A stretch of DNA of 6,367 nt from Bacteroidota bacterium (GTDB lineage Bacteria > Bacteroidota > Rhodothermia > Rhodothermales > Bin80): positions 1 to 6,367 of the forward strand of contig JAPPBZ010000161.1 of NCBI GenBank assembly GCA_026702635.1, written 5' to 3'. Below are positions 1 through 5,972 of this stretch, piece by piece; position 1 is the first letter of the stretch; the number at the start of each line of letters is the position of its first letter. A model generated the notes under the pieces. The model had not been told where the DNA came from. It was given only the letters and a program-made list of their open reading frames with translations, and did no database searches. Both the position numbers and the translations under genes were made by a program.

Positions 1-385
1 AAATTGCTCCTGTGAGAAAGCGACTTCCCGCCGAATTGTGCCAAATATCCAAGACCTCCAGTCCCCAATCCAATGCCAGCGGCACTAGGGATGCAATCAC
101 GAATACACGTGCATTCCTGCCACTCCAGCCCCGGCAAATCAGAGCAACAATGGGCCCTACAACTAGACCGATCAGGATTCCGTAACACCGGTGGCAGACG
201 GCCAATTGAGCACCATCAACATGGGGAGAGCGTTCACTGATCTGGTGACAGAACGGATCAAATATGTGCATCAATGCCAATTGCAGTGGCTCACTGACCC
301 ATGGAGAGATACTAGCCAGCGCTGGCAAAATCGCCATCAGAAAGAGAGATCCTACCCAGGCAGTCCCGCTTATACGAATTTTCAT
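1..385 (-). CDS. DUF2085-type small membrane protein, 3' end outside window
   Basis: The minus strand reads open from an ATG at 385 to the left edge, giving 128 residues with no stop, so the C-terminus is missing. Hydrophobic stretches at about residues 8-28, 68-84 and 93-110 suggest an inner-membrane protein. Residues 47-49 are CHQ, followed by an ER-S pair (51-53), and residues 64-67 are CHRC followed by YGI-IG. This CHQ...CxRC-x-GI pattern matches DUF2085 membrane proteins, where CARC is usual. The later DWG...N--GSRFLTG stretch (106-126) also fits the family. The cysteines and histidines could bind a metal or other cofactor, but that is inference and the family has no established function. 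The start is supported by an in-frame TAA at 401-403 and by AAGGA (plus-strand 398-402) 12 nt upstream, a slightly long spacing. The gene is divergent from groES and has no obvious functional link to it. Confidence 0.82.
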   Translation of the reverse strand, partial: MKIRISGTAWVGSLFLMAILPALASISPWVSEPLQLALMHIFDPFCHQISERSPHVDGAQLAVCHRCYGILIGLVVGPIVALICRGWSGRNARVFVIASLVPLALDWGLEVLDIWHNSAGSRFLTGAI

Positions 386-433
386 TACGTCACTTTGTCC
401 TTATCTTTGTGGTCACCTGGACAGCTTGGCACT

Positions 434-462
434 TATATACGGATAATTTTGCCACAATTCAG
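434..462 (-). promoter_or_regulatory. Weak candidate promoter for the DUF2085 gene
   Basis: On the minus strand CTGAAT (plus 457-462) and TATATA (plus 434-439) are separated by exactly 17 nt. They match the sigma-70 consensus at 3/6 and 4/6 positions. The leader to the ATG at 385 would be about 40 nt. The match is weak, and the lineage may use a different promoter consensus, so this only marks the likeliest AT-rich site. Confidence 0.2.
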
Positions 463-522
463 CATGGCATACAGTTTGCGCTGTCGCCTCACCTGAATGC
501 ACAATGCATCTTGTTTGAAGCA

Positions 523-551
523 TGTACATAATGTAACTCTACAAAGATAAG
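523..551 (+). promoter_or_regulatory. Candidate sigma-70-like promoter of groES-groEL
   Basis: TGTACA (523-528) and GATAAG (546-551) are separated by 17 nt and each match the housekeeping consensus at 4 of 6 positions. Transcription would begin near 558, just upstream of the CIRCE operator, which is where HrcA-type operators commonly lie. The placement relative to the operator is the main support. The hexamers themselves are mediocre, and Bacteroidota-type promoters differ from this consensus. Confidence 0.35.
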
Positions 552-566
552 CCTGCTGCATTTCTG

Positions 567-593
567 TTAGCACTCACTTAGAGAGATTGCTAA
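567..593 (+). promoter_or_regulatory. CIRCE operator (HrcA binding site)
   Basis: The left arm TTAGCACTC (567-575) is identical to the CIRCE consensus. A 9-nt spacer (576-584) follows, then the right arm GATTGCTAA (585-593), which differs from the consensus GAGTGCTAA at one base. The symmetry extends two more base pairs outward (T565-A595 and G566-C594). The site lies 47 nt before the groES start, in the presumed 5' leader. CIRCE is the known binding site of the heat-shock repressor HrcA, whose activity depends on GroEL, so the operon probably represses itself by feedback. hrcA is not in this window. Confidence 0.93.
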
Positions 594-640
594 CAACCGA
601 AACTTTACTTCCTAATCAACAACTTAACCTTTTACCAATC

Positions 641-925
641 ATGAAAATTCAACCACTCAGTGATCGTGTGGTCGTACAGGCGCAAGATGCTGAAGAGCAG
701 ACTGCCAGCGGCCTCTACATTCCAGACACGGCGAAAGAAAAACCCCAACGGGGAGTCGTCTTGGCTGTCGGTCCAGGCCGTGTTGAAAACGGCACCAAAA
801 TTGACATGACCGTCAAAGCCGGTGATGTCGTTCTGTATGGAAAGTACTCTGGAACCGAGGTCACACTTGACGACCAGGATTACATGATCATGCGAGAGAG
901 CGATATCCTCGGCATTATCCAGTAA
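641..925 (+). CDS. groES: Co-chaperonin GroES
   Basis: Encodes a 94-residue 10-kDa chaperonin, the usual family length. GroES forms the heptameric lid that closes the GroEL folding chamber in the cytoplasm. The start MKIQPLSDRVVV is the classic GroES N-terminus. The mobile loop that contacts GroEL lies around residues 16-33 (the E-QTASGLYIPD stretch). The roof-loop region with VGPGR and the C-terminal DYMIMRESDILGII are also typical. The ATG at 641 fits the family start exactly. An in-frame TTG at 587 would add 18 residues encoded from inside the CIRCE operator and is rejected. No Shine-Dalgarno sequence is visible; the leader just upstream is C/T/A-rich. The gene is first in an operon with groEL, 39 bp downstream, and is preceded by a CIRCE operator, so heat-shock control by HrcA is likely. 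Confidence 0.97.
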   Translation: MKIQPLSDRVVVQAQDAEEQTASGLYIPDTAKEKPQRGVVLAVGPGRVENGTKIDMTVKAGDVVLYGKYSGTEVTLDDQDYMIMRESDILGIIQ

Positions 926-945
926 CGAATCCTTATACATAAATC

Positions 946-964
946 TTAAACTCTTTTTAAACTC
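946..964 (+). repeat. Short tandem direct repeat in the groES-groEL spacer
   Basis: TTAAACTC occurs at 946-953 and again at 957-964, with TTT between them. The second copy touches the groEL ATG. It occupies the place where a ribosome binding site would be expected, yet it has no purine-rich Shine-Dalgarno character. It may be a chance repeat or an AT-rich unstructured ribosome landing region. Confidence 0.4.
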
Positions 965-2620
965 ATGGCAAAGCAAATTATTTTTGACGCTGACGCACGA
1001 GGTGCCCTCAAGCGTGGTGTTGATCAACTCGCGGGTGCTGTCAAAGTCACTCTTGGCCCCAAAGGCCGCAATGTTATTATCGAGAAAAAATTCGGATCAC
1101 CGACCGTTACCAAAGACGGTGTAACCGTCGCCAAAGAAGTTGAGCTCGAAGACAAGCTCGAAAATGTCGGTGCCCAGATGGTCAAGGAAGTTGCTTCCAA
1201 GACCAGTGACGTCGCAGGCGACGGAACCACAACGGCCACTGTTCTCGCTCAGGCGATCATGACCGCTGGTCTCAAGAACGTGACAGCCGGTGCCAACCCA
1301 ATGGACCTGAAGCGTGGTATCGACAAAGCCGTCGGCCAGGTTGTGGATCATCTCCGCTCACAGAGCCGCGATATTGAAGGTCGCAACGAGATTGCCCAGG
1401 TCGGTGCCATTAGCGCCAACAACGACGAGGCCATCGGAACCCTGATTTCAGATGCTTTTGAGCGCGTTGGTAAAGATGGTGTGATCACCGTCGAGGAGGC
1501 CCGCGGCACAGAAACAACCCTAGATGTGGTTGAGGGAATGCAGTTTGATCGCGGATACCTGTCTCCCTACTTCGTGACCGATCCTGATGATATGGAGACC
1601 GTCCTTGAGGATGCGCACCTGCTCATCTTCGACAAAAAAATCTCCGCCATGAAGGATCTGCTCCCAATCCTAGAGAAAATTGCACAGACCAGCGCTCCGC
1701 TTCTGGTGATTGCTGAAGATGTCGAAGGAGAAGCACTTGCAACGATGGTCGTGAACAAGCTGCGTGGCACCTTGCGTGTCGCTGCTGTCAAAGCCCCTGG
1801 CTTTGGAGACCGCAGAAAAGCAATGCTGGAAGACATTGCAATCCTTACGGGAGGCACTGTCATCAGCGAAGAAAAAGGCTATCGCCTCGAAAATGCAACT
1901 TTGGATTACCTAGGGAAAGCCAAGCGTGTTGTGATTGACAAAGATACCACTGTCATCGTAGATGGTGCAGGTAGCTCGGATCAGATCAAGGCCCGCACAA
2001 ACCAGATCAGACAGCAGATTGAGTCAACCACAAGTGACTATGATCGTGAGAAACTGCAGGAGCGGCTTGCCAAATTAAGTGGCGGTGTTGCTGTTCTCAA
2101 GATCGGTGCAGCAACCGAGCCGGAGATGAAAGAGAAAAAAGCTCGTGTTGAAGATGCATTACATGCGACACGTGCAGCCATCGAAGAGGGAATCGTTCCT
2201 GGTGGTGGCGTTGCTCTGATCAGATCGATCGATGCACTTGATGAGGCTGCCGCGGACAACGAGGACCAGAAAATCGGTGTCAATATCGTCCGTCGTGCCC
2301 TTGAAGAGCCACTTCGCCAGATCTCCATCAACGCTGGAGTTGAAGGCTCTATTGTTGCTCAGAAAGTCAAGGAAGGGAAAGGGGACTTTGGTTATAATGC
2401 CCGCACGGAAGAATATGAGACTCTCGTTAGTGCTGGTGTGATTGATCCCACCAAAGTTGTGCGCGCTGCTCTGGAGAATGCATCCTCCGTGAGTGGACTA
2501 TTGCTGACGACCGAAACGGTCGTGGCTGATCGTCCCGAGAAGCCCGCTGCAGGTGGTGGAGATCATCATGCTGATCCCAGCGGTGGCATGGGTGGTATGG
2601 GTGGAGGAATGGGCTTCTAA
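965..2620 (+). CDS. groEL: Chaperonin GroEL (Hsp60)
   Basis: Encodes a 551-residue 60-kDa chaperonin, full length for the family. GroEL forms a double heptameric ring that folds cytoplasmic proteins in an ATP-driven cycle with GroES. The equatorial ATP site is intact: the TLGPKGRNV loop at about 29-37, TKDG (49-52) and GDGTTT (85-90) with the catalytic-type aspartate at 86. The apical domain follows in the middle. The ARVEDALHATRAA helix and the VPGGGVAL motif mark the return to the equatorial domain. The C-terminus carries the typical flexible Gly-Met tail, here preceded by an Asp-His-His stretch. No Shine-Dalgarno sequence precedes the ATG. It follows groES by 39 bp and ends at an intrinsic terminator about 26 bp downstream, so the two form a closed bicistronic operon. 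Confidence 0.98.
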   Translation: MAKQIIFDADARGALKRGVDQLAGAVKVTLGPKGRNVIIEKKFGSPTVTKDGVTVAKEVELEDKLENVGAQMVKEVASKTSDVAGDGTTTATVLAQAIMTAGLKNVTAGANPMDLKRGIDKAVGQVVDHLRSQSRDIEGRNEIAQVGAISANNDEAIGTLISDAFERVGKDGVITVEEARGTETTLDVVEGMQFDRGYLSPYFVTDPDDMETVLEDAHLLIFDKKISAMKDLLPILEKIAQTSAPLLVIAEDVEGEALATMVVNKLRGTLRVAAVKAPGFGDRRKAMLEDIAILTGGTVISEEKGYRLENATLDYLGKAKRVVIDKDTTVIVDGAGSSDQIKARTNQIRQQIESTTSDYDREKLQERLAKLSGGVAVLKIGAATEPEMKEKKARVEDALHATRAAIEEGIVPGGGVALIRSIDALDEAAADNEDQKIGVNIVRRALEEPLRQISINAGVEGSIVAQKVKEGKGDFGYNARTEEYETLVSAGVIDPTKVVRAALENASSVSGLLLTTETVVADRPEKPAAGGGDHHADPSGGMGGMGGGMGF

Positions 2621-2645
2621 CCCAAATTCTCACACAGTCCGAAGG

Positions 2646-2682
2646 GGGGCGGGGCCATCAGGCTTCGCCCCTAACTTTTTTT
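2646..2682 (+). terminator. Rho-independent terminator of groES-groEL
   Basis: An 11-bp stem pairs 2646-2656 with 2661-2671. It is GC-rich with two G-U wobbles and has the tetraloop ATCA (2657-2660). A run of seven T (2676-2682) follows after four bases. It starts 25 nt after the groEL stop. The T run and the last base of the stem lie inside the end of the convergent glmM-type gene: the T run is the complement of its Lys-Lys codons, and base 2671 is the last base of its TAG stop. On the minus strand no T run follows the stem, so it should act only on groEL transcripts. Confidence 0.9.
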
Positions 2683-4041
2683 GTCCGACCCGATATCGTC
2701 CATGCACCACCTGGCAAGATCACTTGCCTCACGCTCGCTGGATGCCTCCGCATAAATACGCACGATCGGCTCGGTATTGGACTTGCGAACATGAACCCAG
2801 CCACTTGGGAGGTTTATTTTCACCCCATCTACAGTTGAAATATCCTCATGCGCATGCCGCGAGGCAAACCGCCGAAGCACCTCATCTGGATCTGACACCG
2901 TGATTTTGTTTTTCGAAATCACATATTGGGGTAAGGAGCGCCGATACTCTGAGAGCGGCATCTTCTGTTCAGCCAGGTGCTGAAGGATGATCGCGGTGCC
3001 TACGAGTGCATCCCGTCCATAATGGAGATCTGGCAAAATCACTCCTCCATTGCCTTCTCCGCCAAGAATGGCCCCATATTGCTGCATCATCTTCACGACA
3101 TTAATTTCTCCCACCGCGGACCGGTACACGGGCATTCCGTAGCGTGCTGCCACATCGTCGATTGCACGGGATGAAGACAGGTTGGTGGCATAGGATCCAC
3201 TGCGCCTCTGCCACAGGAAGTCCGCGGCAATCACCTGCGTCAATTCTTCGCTCACATAGTTCCCCTGATCATCAATCAGGGCCAGTCTGTCTGCATCTGG
3301 GTCTACCACCAGTCCCAGATCGGCATTCATTTCCCGAACATACTCCATCGTCTCCTGCAAATGCTCAGGCAGCGGCTCCGCCGGGTGAGCAAACCGACCC
3401 GTAACCTCACCATTGATCAGCTGGACGTCCTTCACCTCTAACCGCTTCAATAGCGGTGGCAATGCCAATGCACCGACCGAATTGATCCCATCCACCACAA
3501 CCGTGTAGCCCATGGCTTCAATGGCATCCGGCTGACAGTATGGCAGGTCTAGGATCGCATCAATATGCCTCGAAATATATTCGGCGGTACGTATCTCCCC
3601 TGGCTGAACCTCCCGATGCATTGGCGCTTCTGGCTGCTGTGCCATATCCATCACGATCCTCCCCTCTTCCGGTGACAAGAACTCGCTCTTCTCATTGAGC
3701 AGTTTCAGCGCATTCCAATCCTCAGGGTTGTGAGAGGCGCTCAATACGATCCCTCCACGCGCCTCTTCGAACAGGACGGCCATTGCAACTGTTGGCGTGG
3801 GAGCCAACCCAATATCAATCACTTCAATTCCAAGACTGCGGAGTGTTGCTATAACAATCTGAGAACATGCCTCTCCCGAGACACGTGCATCCCGACCTAC
3901 GACAACGCGTCGAGGAAGCCGATTCGGCTGATTCAAACAAAATGTACCGAAAGCTAGGCTGTAGCGTACGAGGACCCGTTCATCCAGACCAGCACCATAG
4001 ATCCCCCTGATTCCAGAAATTGATTCAATGAGTGTTCCCAT
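2671..4041 (-). CDS. glmM: Phosphoglucosamine mutase-type phosphohexomutase
   Basis: Encodes a 456-residue cytoplasmic alpha-D-phosphohexomutase. The likely reaction is glucosamine-6-phosphate to glucosamine-1-phosphate, a step toward UDP-GlcNAc and so peptidoglycan. All four active-site loops are present in order: SASHNP (101-106) with the phosphoserine S103; the Mg-binding DPDADR (247-252) with D247, D249 and D251; the sugar loop GGEGNGG (327-333); and the phosphate-binding RKSNTEP (419-425). The N-terminal SISGIRG and the GEGNGG loop, in place of the more widespread GExSGH, are what I recall of Bacteroidota-type GlmM proteins. Phosphomannomutase or phosphoglucomutase activity cannot be excluded from sequence alone. 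The ATG at 4041 starts immediately before the conserved N-terminal motif; no clear Shine-Dalgarno sequence is seen. The gene is convergent with groEL, and its last codons overlap the groEL terminator. Confidence 0.88.
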   Translation of the reverse strand: MGTLIESISGIRGIYGAGLDERVLVRYSLAFGTFCLNQPNRLPRRVVVGRDARVSGEACSQIVIATLRSLGIEVIDIGLAPTPTVAMAVLFEEARGGIVLSASHNPEDWNALKLLNEKSEFLSPEEGRIVMDMAQQPEAPMHREVQPGEIRTAEYISRHIDAILDLPYCQPDAIEAMGYTVVVDGINSVGALALPPLLKRLEVKDVQLINGEVTGRFAHPAEPLPEHLQETMEYVREMNADLGLVVDPDADRLALIDDQGNYVSEELTQVIAADFLWQRRSGSYATNLSSSRAIDDVAARYGMPVYRSAVGEINVVKMMQQYGAILGGEGNGGVILPDLHYGRDALVGTAIILQHLAEQKMPLSEYRRSLPQYVISKNKITVSDPDEVLRRFASRHAHEDISTVDGVKINLPSGWVHVRKSNTEPIVRIYAEASSEREASDLARWCMDDIGSDKKS

Positions 4042-4116
4042 GGGTCATTTCAGCGTTCATCGCAGTGGAACAGAATAATAGTCGTTTGGGTTGCCTAGGG
4101 TTGGATTTTTTTGATC
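4042..4116. promoter_or_regulatory. Divergent intergenic spacer between glmM and ctaA
   Basis: This 75-bp spacer must hold the start signals for both divergent genes. A short AT-rich core near 4072-4082 and a T7 run at 4106-4112 just before the ctaA start are the only notable features. I found no hexamer pair with convincing spacing in either direction, no operator-like palindrome and no clear Shine-Dalgarno sequence. Confidence 0.4.
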
Positions 4117-5055
4117 ATGGTTACATCCTCAAGTACGTTGTCTCCCCGTTGGCGATATCACTACGCCGCAAGTGGACTGGTTCTTTGCCTCATACTGGTC
4201 AGTTGGGGAGGCGTGGTAACCAGTATTGAGGCTGGCCTTGCTGTTCCAGACTGGCCTACTTCATTCGGCTCTTATGATCCACTTGCCACAGGATACAGTG
4301 ATCCTGAAGATCCAGATGCACGATGGTGGCAGGTTGGTCCTATTTTGGCGGAGCACGGACACCGGTTGCTGGGAGCCCTGGTAGGATTATGGGTCGTTGG
4401 GCTTGCTCTATGGACCCTGATAGCAGATTCACGGCGCTGGGTTCGGATTGTAGCTGTATCCGCAGTTGGCCTCGTAGTTATACAGGGAATCCTTGGGGGA
4501 CTCCGCGTAATCTGGACCTCTATGGATCTGGCAGTGGTCCACGCAATGGGAGCACAGCTTTTTTTCTGTACCGCAGCGGCCCTGACACTGTTTAATTCGC
4601 GGACATGGCTCAAGCACTCTATTGAGGGTTCACCGAAAATCAGCCGCCTGCGCGCTCTGACAATCGCTACCGCGGCAGCCGTCTATATACAAATTCTTCT
4701 GGGCGCCCTACTCCGGCATCCCGGTGACGGCGTGGACCTGATTTTCGTGACCATTCATGCTTCGGGAAGTGTTGTTGCATTATCTTTAGTCATTGTGACC
4801 TGCGGAAATATCCGAGAGTACTTTAATGACAAACCAATCCTGAATCGCGGAGCTTGGTGGATGTTGATCAGTCTGGGCGTACAAATGGTTCTGGGGATGG
4901 TTACTCTGACTGTACTTCTTTTCGATTCCGGGCAAGGTGCCCGGAGTTTAGTCCAGGTTATACTTTCGTCTTCTCATCTGGTAGTTGGAACGATTCTAAT
5001 GGGCAGTTGCGCTTGCGTGATGCTTGGAACCTTGAGGGTGAAAGGTGAACAGTAA
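4117..5055 (+). CDS. ctaA: Heme A synthase, COX15/CtaA family
   Basis: Encodes a 312-residue membrane protein that oxidises the C8 methyl of heme O to a formyl group, giving heme A for aa3/caa3-type cytochrome oxidases. About eight membrane segments are visible, near 19-39, 84-102, 109-127, 138-160, 177-199, 208-230, 246-270 and 279-303. They fall into two similar four-helix halves, as known for the family. The four expected heme-ligand-type histidines are present at 82 (in EHGHR, with E79), 142 (VVHAM), 214 (IHASG) and 287 (SSHLV). GLAVPDWPTSFG (40-51) after the first helix is a family signature. The first outer loop has no cysteines, so this is not the Bacillus-type enzyme with a loop Cys pair. 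The ATG at 4117 is preferred; an in-frame TTG at 4111 adds only two residues. The 3' end overlaps ctaB by 11 bp. Confidence 0.93.
   Translation: MVTSSSTLSPRWRYHYAASGLVLCLILVSWGGVVTSIEAGLAVPDWPTSFGSYDPLATGYSDPEDPDARWWQVGPILAEHGHRLLGALVGLWVVGLALWTLIADSRRWVRIVAVSAVGLVVIQGILGGLRVIWTSMDLAVVHAMGAQLFFCTAAALTLFNSRTWLKHSIEGSPKISRLRALTIATAAAVYIQILLGALLRHPGDGVDLIFVTIHASGSVVALSLVIVTCGNIREYFNDKPILNRGAWWMLISLGVQMVLGMVTLTVLLFDSGQGARSLVQVILSSSHLVVGTILMGSCACVMLGTLRVKGEQ
5034..5037 (+). promoter_or_regulatory. Ribosome binding site of ctaB inside ctaA
   Basis: GAGG at 5034-5037 lies 7 nt before the GTG at 5045, a good Shine-Dalgarno spacing. It decides the ctaB start, since the first internal ATG of that frame falls far inside the conserved substrate-binding motif. 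It lies in the last codons of ctaA, so translation of the two genes is probably coupled. Confidence 0.7.
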
Positions 5056-5971
5056 TACTTTTCTTTCCGAAGAAGCTGCGGAACTCCGTCTTCTGCGGCC
5101 AGGGGCAGGCCCGATTTCGACTCTCCAAGATTACTGGGAGTTGGTCAAGCCAGAAATTACTTTCCAAGTCGTACTGGCTGCGCTGGCCGGATTCATTTTA
5201 GGCACAACTGGAAGTCCAAGTCCGACCTTACTGCTACTGACCTTGGCCGGAACCGCGTTTGCGAGTGCTGGGGGCGGCGTACTGAATCACTACATCGAGC
5301 GACATAATGATGCGCTGATGCGCCGCACTGCCCAGCGGCCACTGCCTTCCGGGCGAATCAACGCGGGGATTGCACTTGTTTTTGGAATTATACTGGTGGT
5401 CACTGGACTCACTTTGCTTTGGTGGGTAAATCTAACGACACTGCTTCTGGCGGCATTGACCATTGTTCTATATCTGTTTGCCTATACCCCGCTCAAACGC
5501 CGCACGACCTACAACACCCTGATTGGGACGATCCCCGGAGCGCTACCTGCTCTGGGAGGATATACAGCTGCCACGGGAACGGTTGGCACTGCTGGCTGGA
5601 TCCTTTTTGGGATGTTTGCACTTTGGCAAATCCCTCACTTTCTGGCTCTTGCCTGGATGTATCGTAAAGATTATGCACGCGGAGGCCATGCGATGCTCCC
5701 CGCTAAAAATCCTGAAGCAAAGGCAACAGCTCACCGAATCCTCGCCTACAGTGTCCTGTTACTGGGGACCAGCCTTCTATTACCCCTCCTGGATTACACC
5801 GGATGGATCTATCTGGCAATCATCATTCCTGCAGGGATTGGTTTTATCTGGCCCTCAGTCGGATTTCACCAAAAACAGACTGCCACGCAGGCACGCCGAG
5901 TGCTCTTGGCCAGTATTATTTATGTACCAATCCTAGTCGCCGCAATCACAGCTGATCACTGGTTGCTGTAG
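5045..5971 (+). CDS. ctaB: Protoheme IX farnesyltransferase (heme O synthase)
   Basis: Encodes a 308-residue UbiA-superfamily prenyltransferase of the CtaB/CyoE/COX10 type. It transfers farnesyl from farnesyl diphosphate to heme B in the membrane, making the heme O that CtaA then oxidises. The entry motif YWELVKPEIT (30-39) opens the first helix. The Mg-diphosphate site is NHYIERHNDALMRRT (81-95), with N81, E85, D89 and R93/R94, followed by RPLPSGR. E85 stands where many bacterial members have Asp, an acidic substitution. The second motif YTPLKRRTTYNTLIGTIPGA (147-166) and WQIPHFLALAW (194-204) are diagnostic. Several further hydrophobic helices run to residue 305. The start is GTG, chosen from the GAGG ribosome site and family length. 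It overlaps ctaA by 11 bp, and its stop is one base from the end of a convergent gene. Confidence 0.95.
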   Translation: MNSNTFLSEEAAELRLLRPGAGPISTLQDYWELVKPEITFQVVLAALAGFILGTTGSPSPTLLLLTLAGTAFASAGGGVLNHYIERHNDALMRRTAQRPLPSGRINAGIALVFGIILVVTGLTLLWWVNLTTLLLAALTIVLYLFAYTPLKRRTTYNTLIGTIPGALPALGGYTAATGTVGTAGWILFGMFALWQIPHFLALAWMYRKDYARGGHAMLPAKNPEAKATAHRILAYSVLLLGTSLLLPLLDYTGWIYLAIIIPAGIGFIWPSVGFHQKQTATQARRVLLASIIYVPILVAAITADHWLL

Positions 5972-5972
5972 G

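Noticed and set aside
426..453. TTGGCAC followed by TTTTGCC, resembling a sigma-54 promoter
   Set aside because: The GG and GC elements are not at the required 12-nt distance, and the site is over 180 nt from groES with a better candidate nearer the operator.
191..496. Plus-strand open frame of 101 codons
   Set aside because: It is antisense to the DUF2085 gene and the intergenic region, and its translation has no recognisable domain.
587..640. N-terminal extension of GroES from an in-frame TTG at 587
   Set aside because: It would start inside the right arm of the CIRCE operator and add 18 residues absent from the family; the ATG at 641 gives a standard GroES.
632..1027. Minus-strand open frame of 131 codons across groES and the groEL start
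   Set aside because: It is an antisense shadow of strongly recognised chaperonin genes and has no family features.
4272..4613. Minus-strand open frame of 113 codons inside ctaA
   Set aside because: It is Arg/Ser/Pro-rich sequence antisense to a clear heme A synthase, typical of a shadow frame.
5523..5936. Plus-strand open frame of 137 codons inside ctaB
   Set aside because: It lies in another frame of a clear prenyltransferase gene, and its translation looks like shadow sequence.
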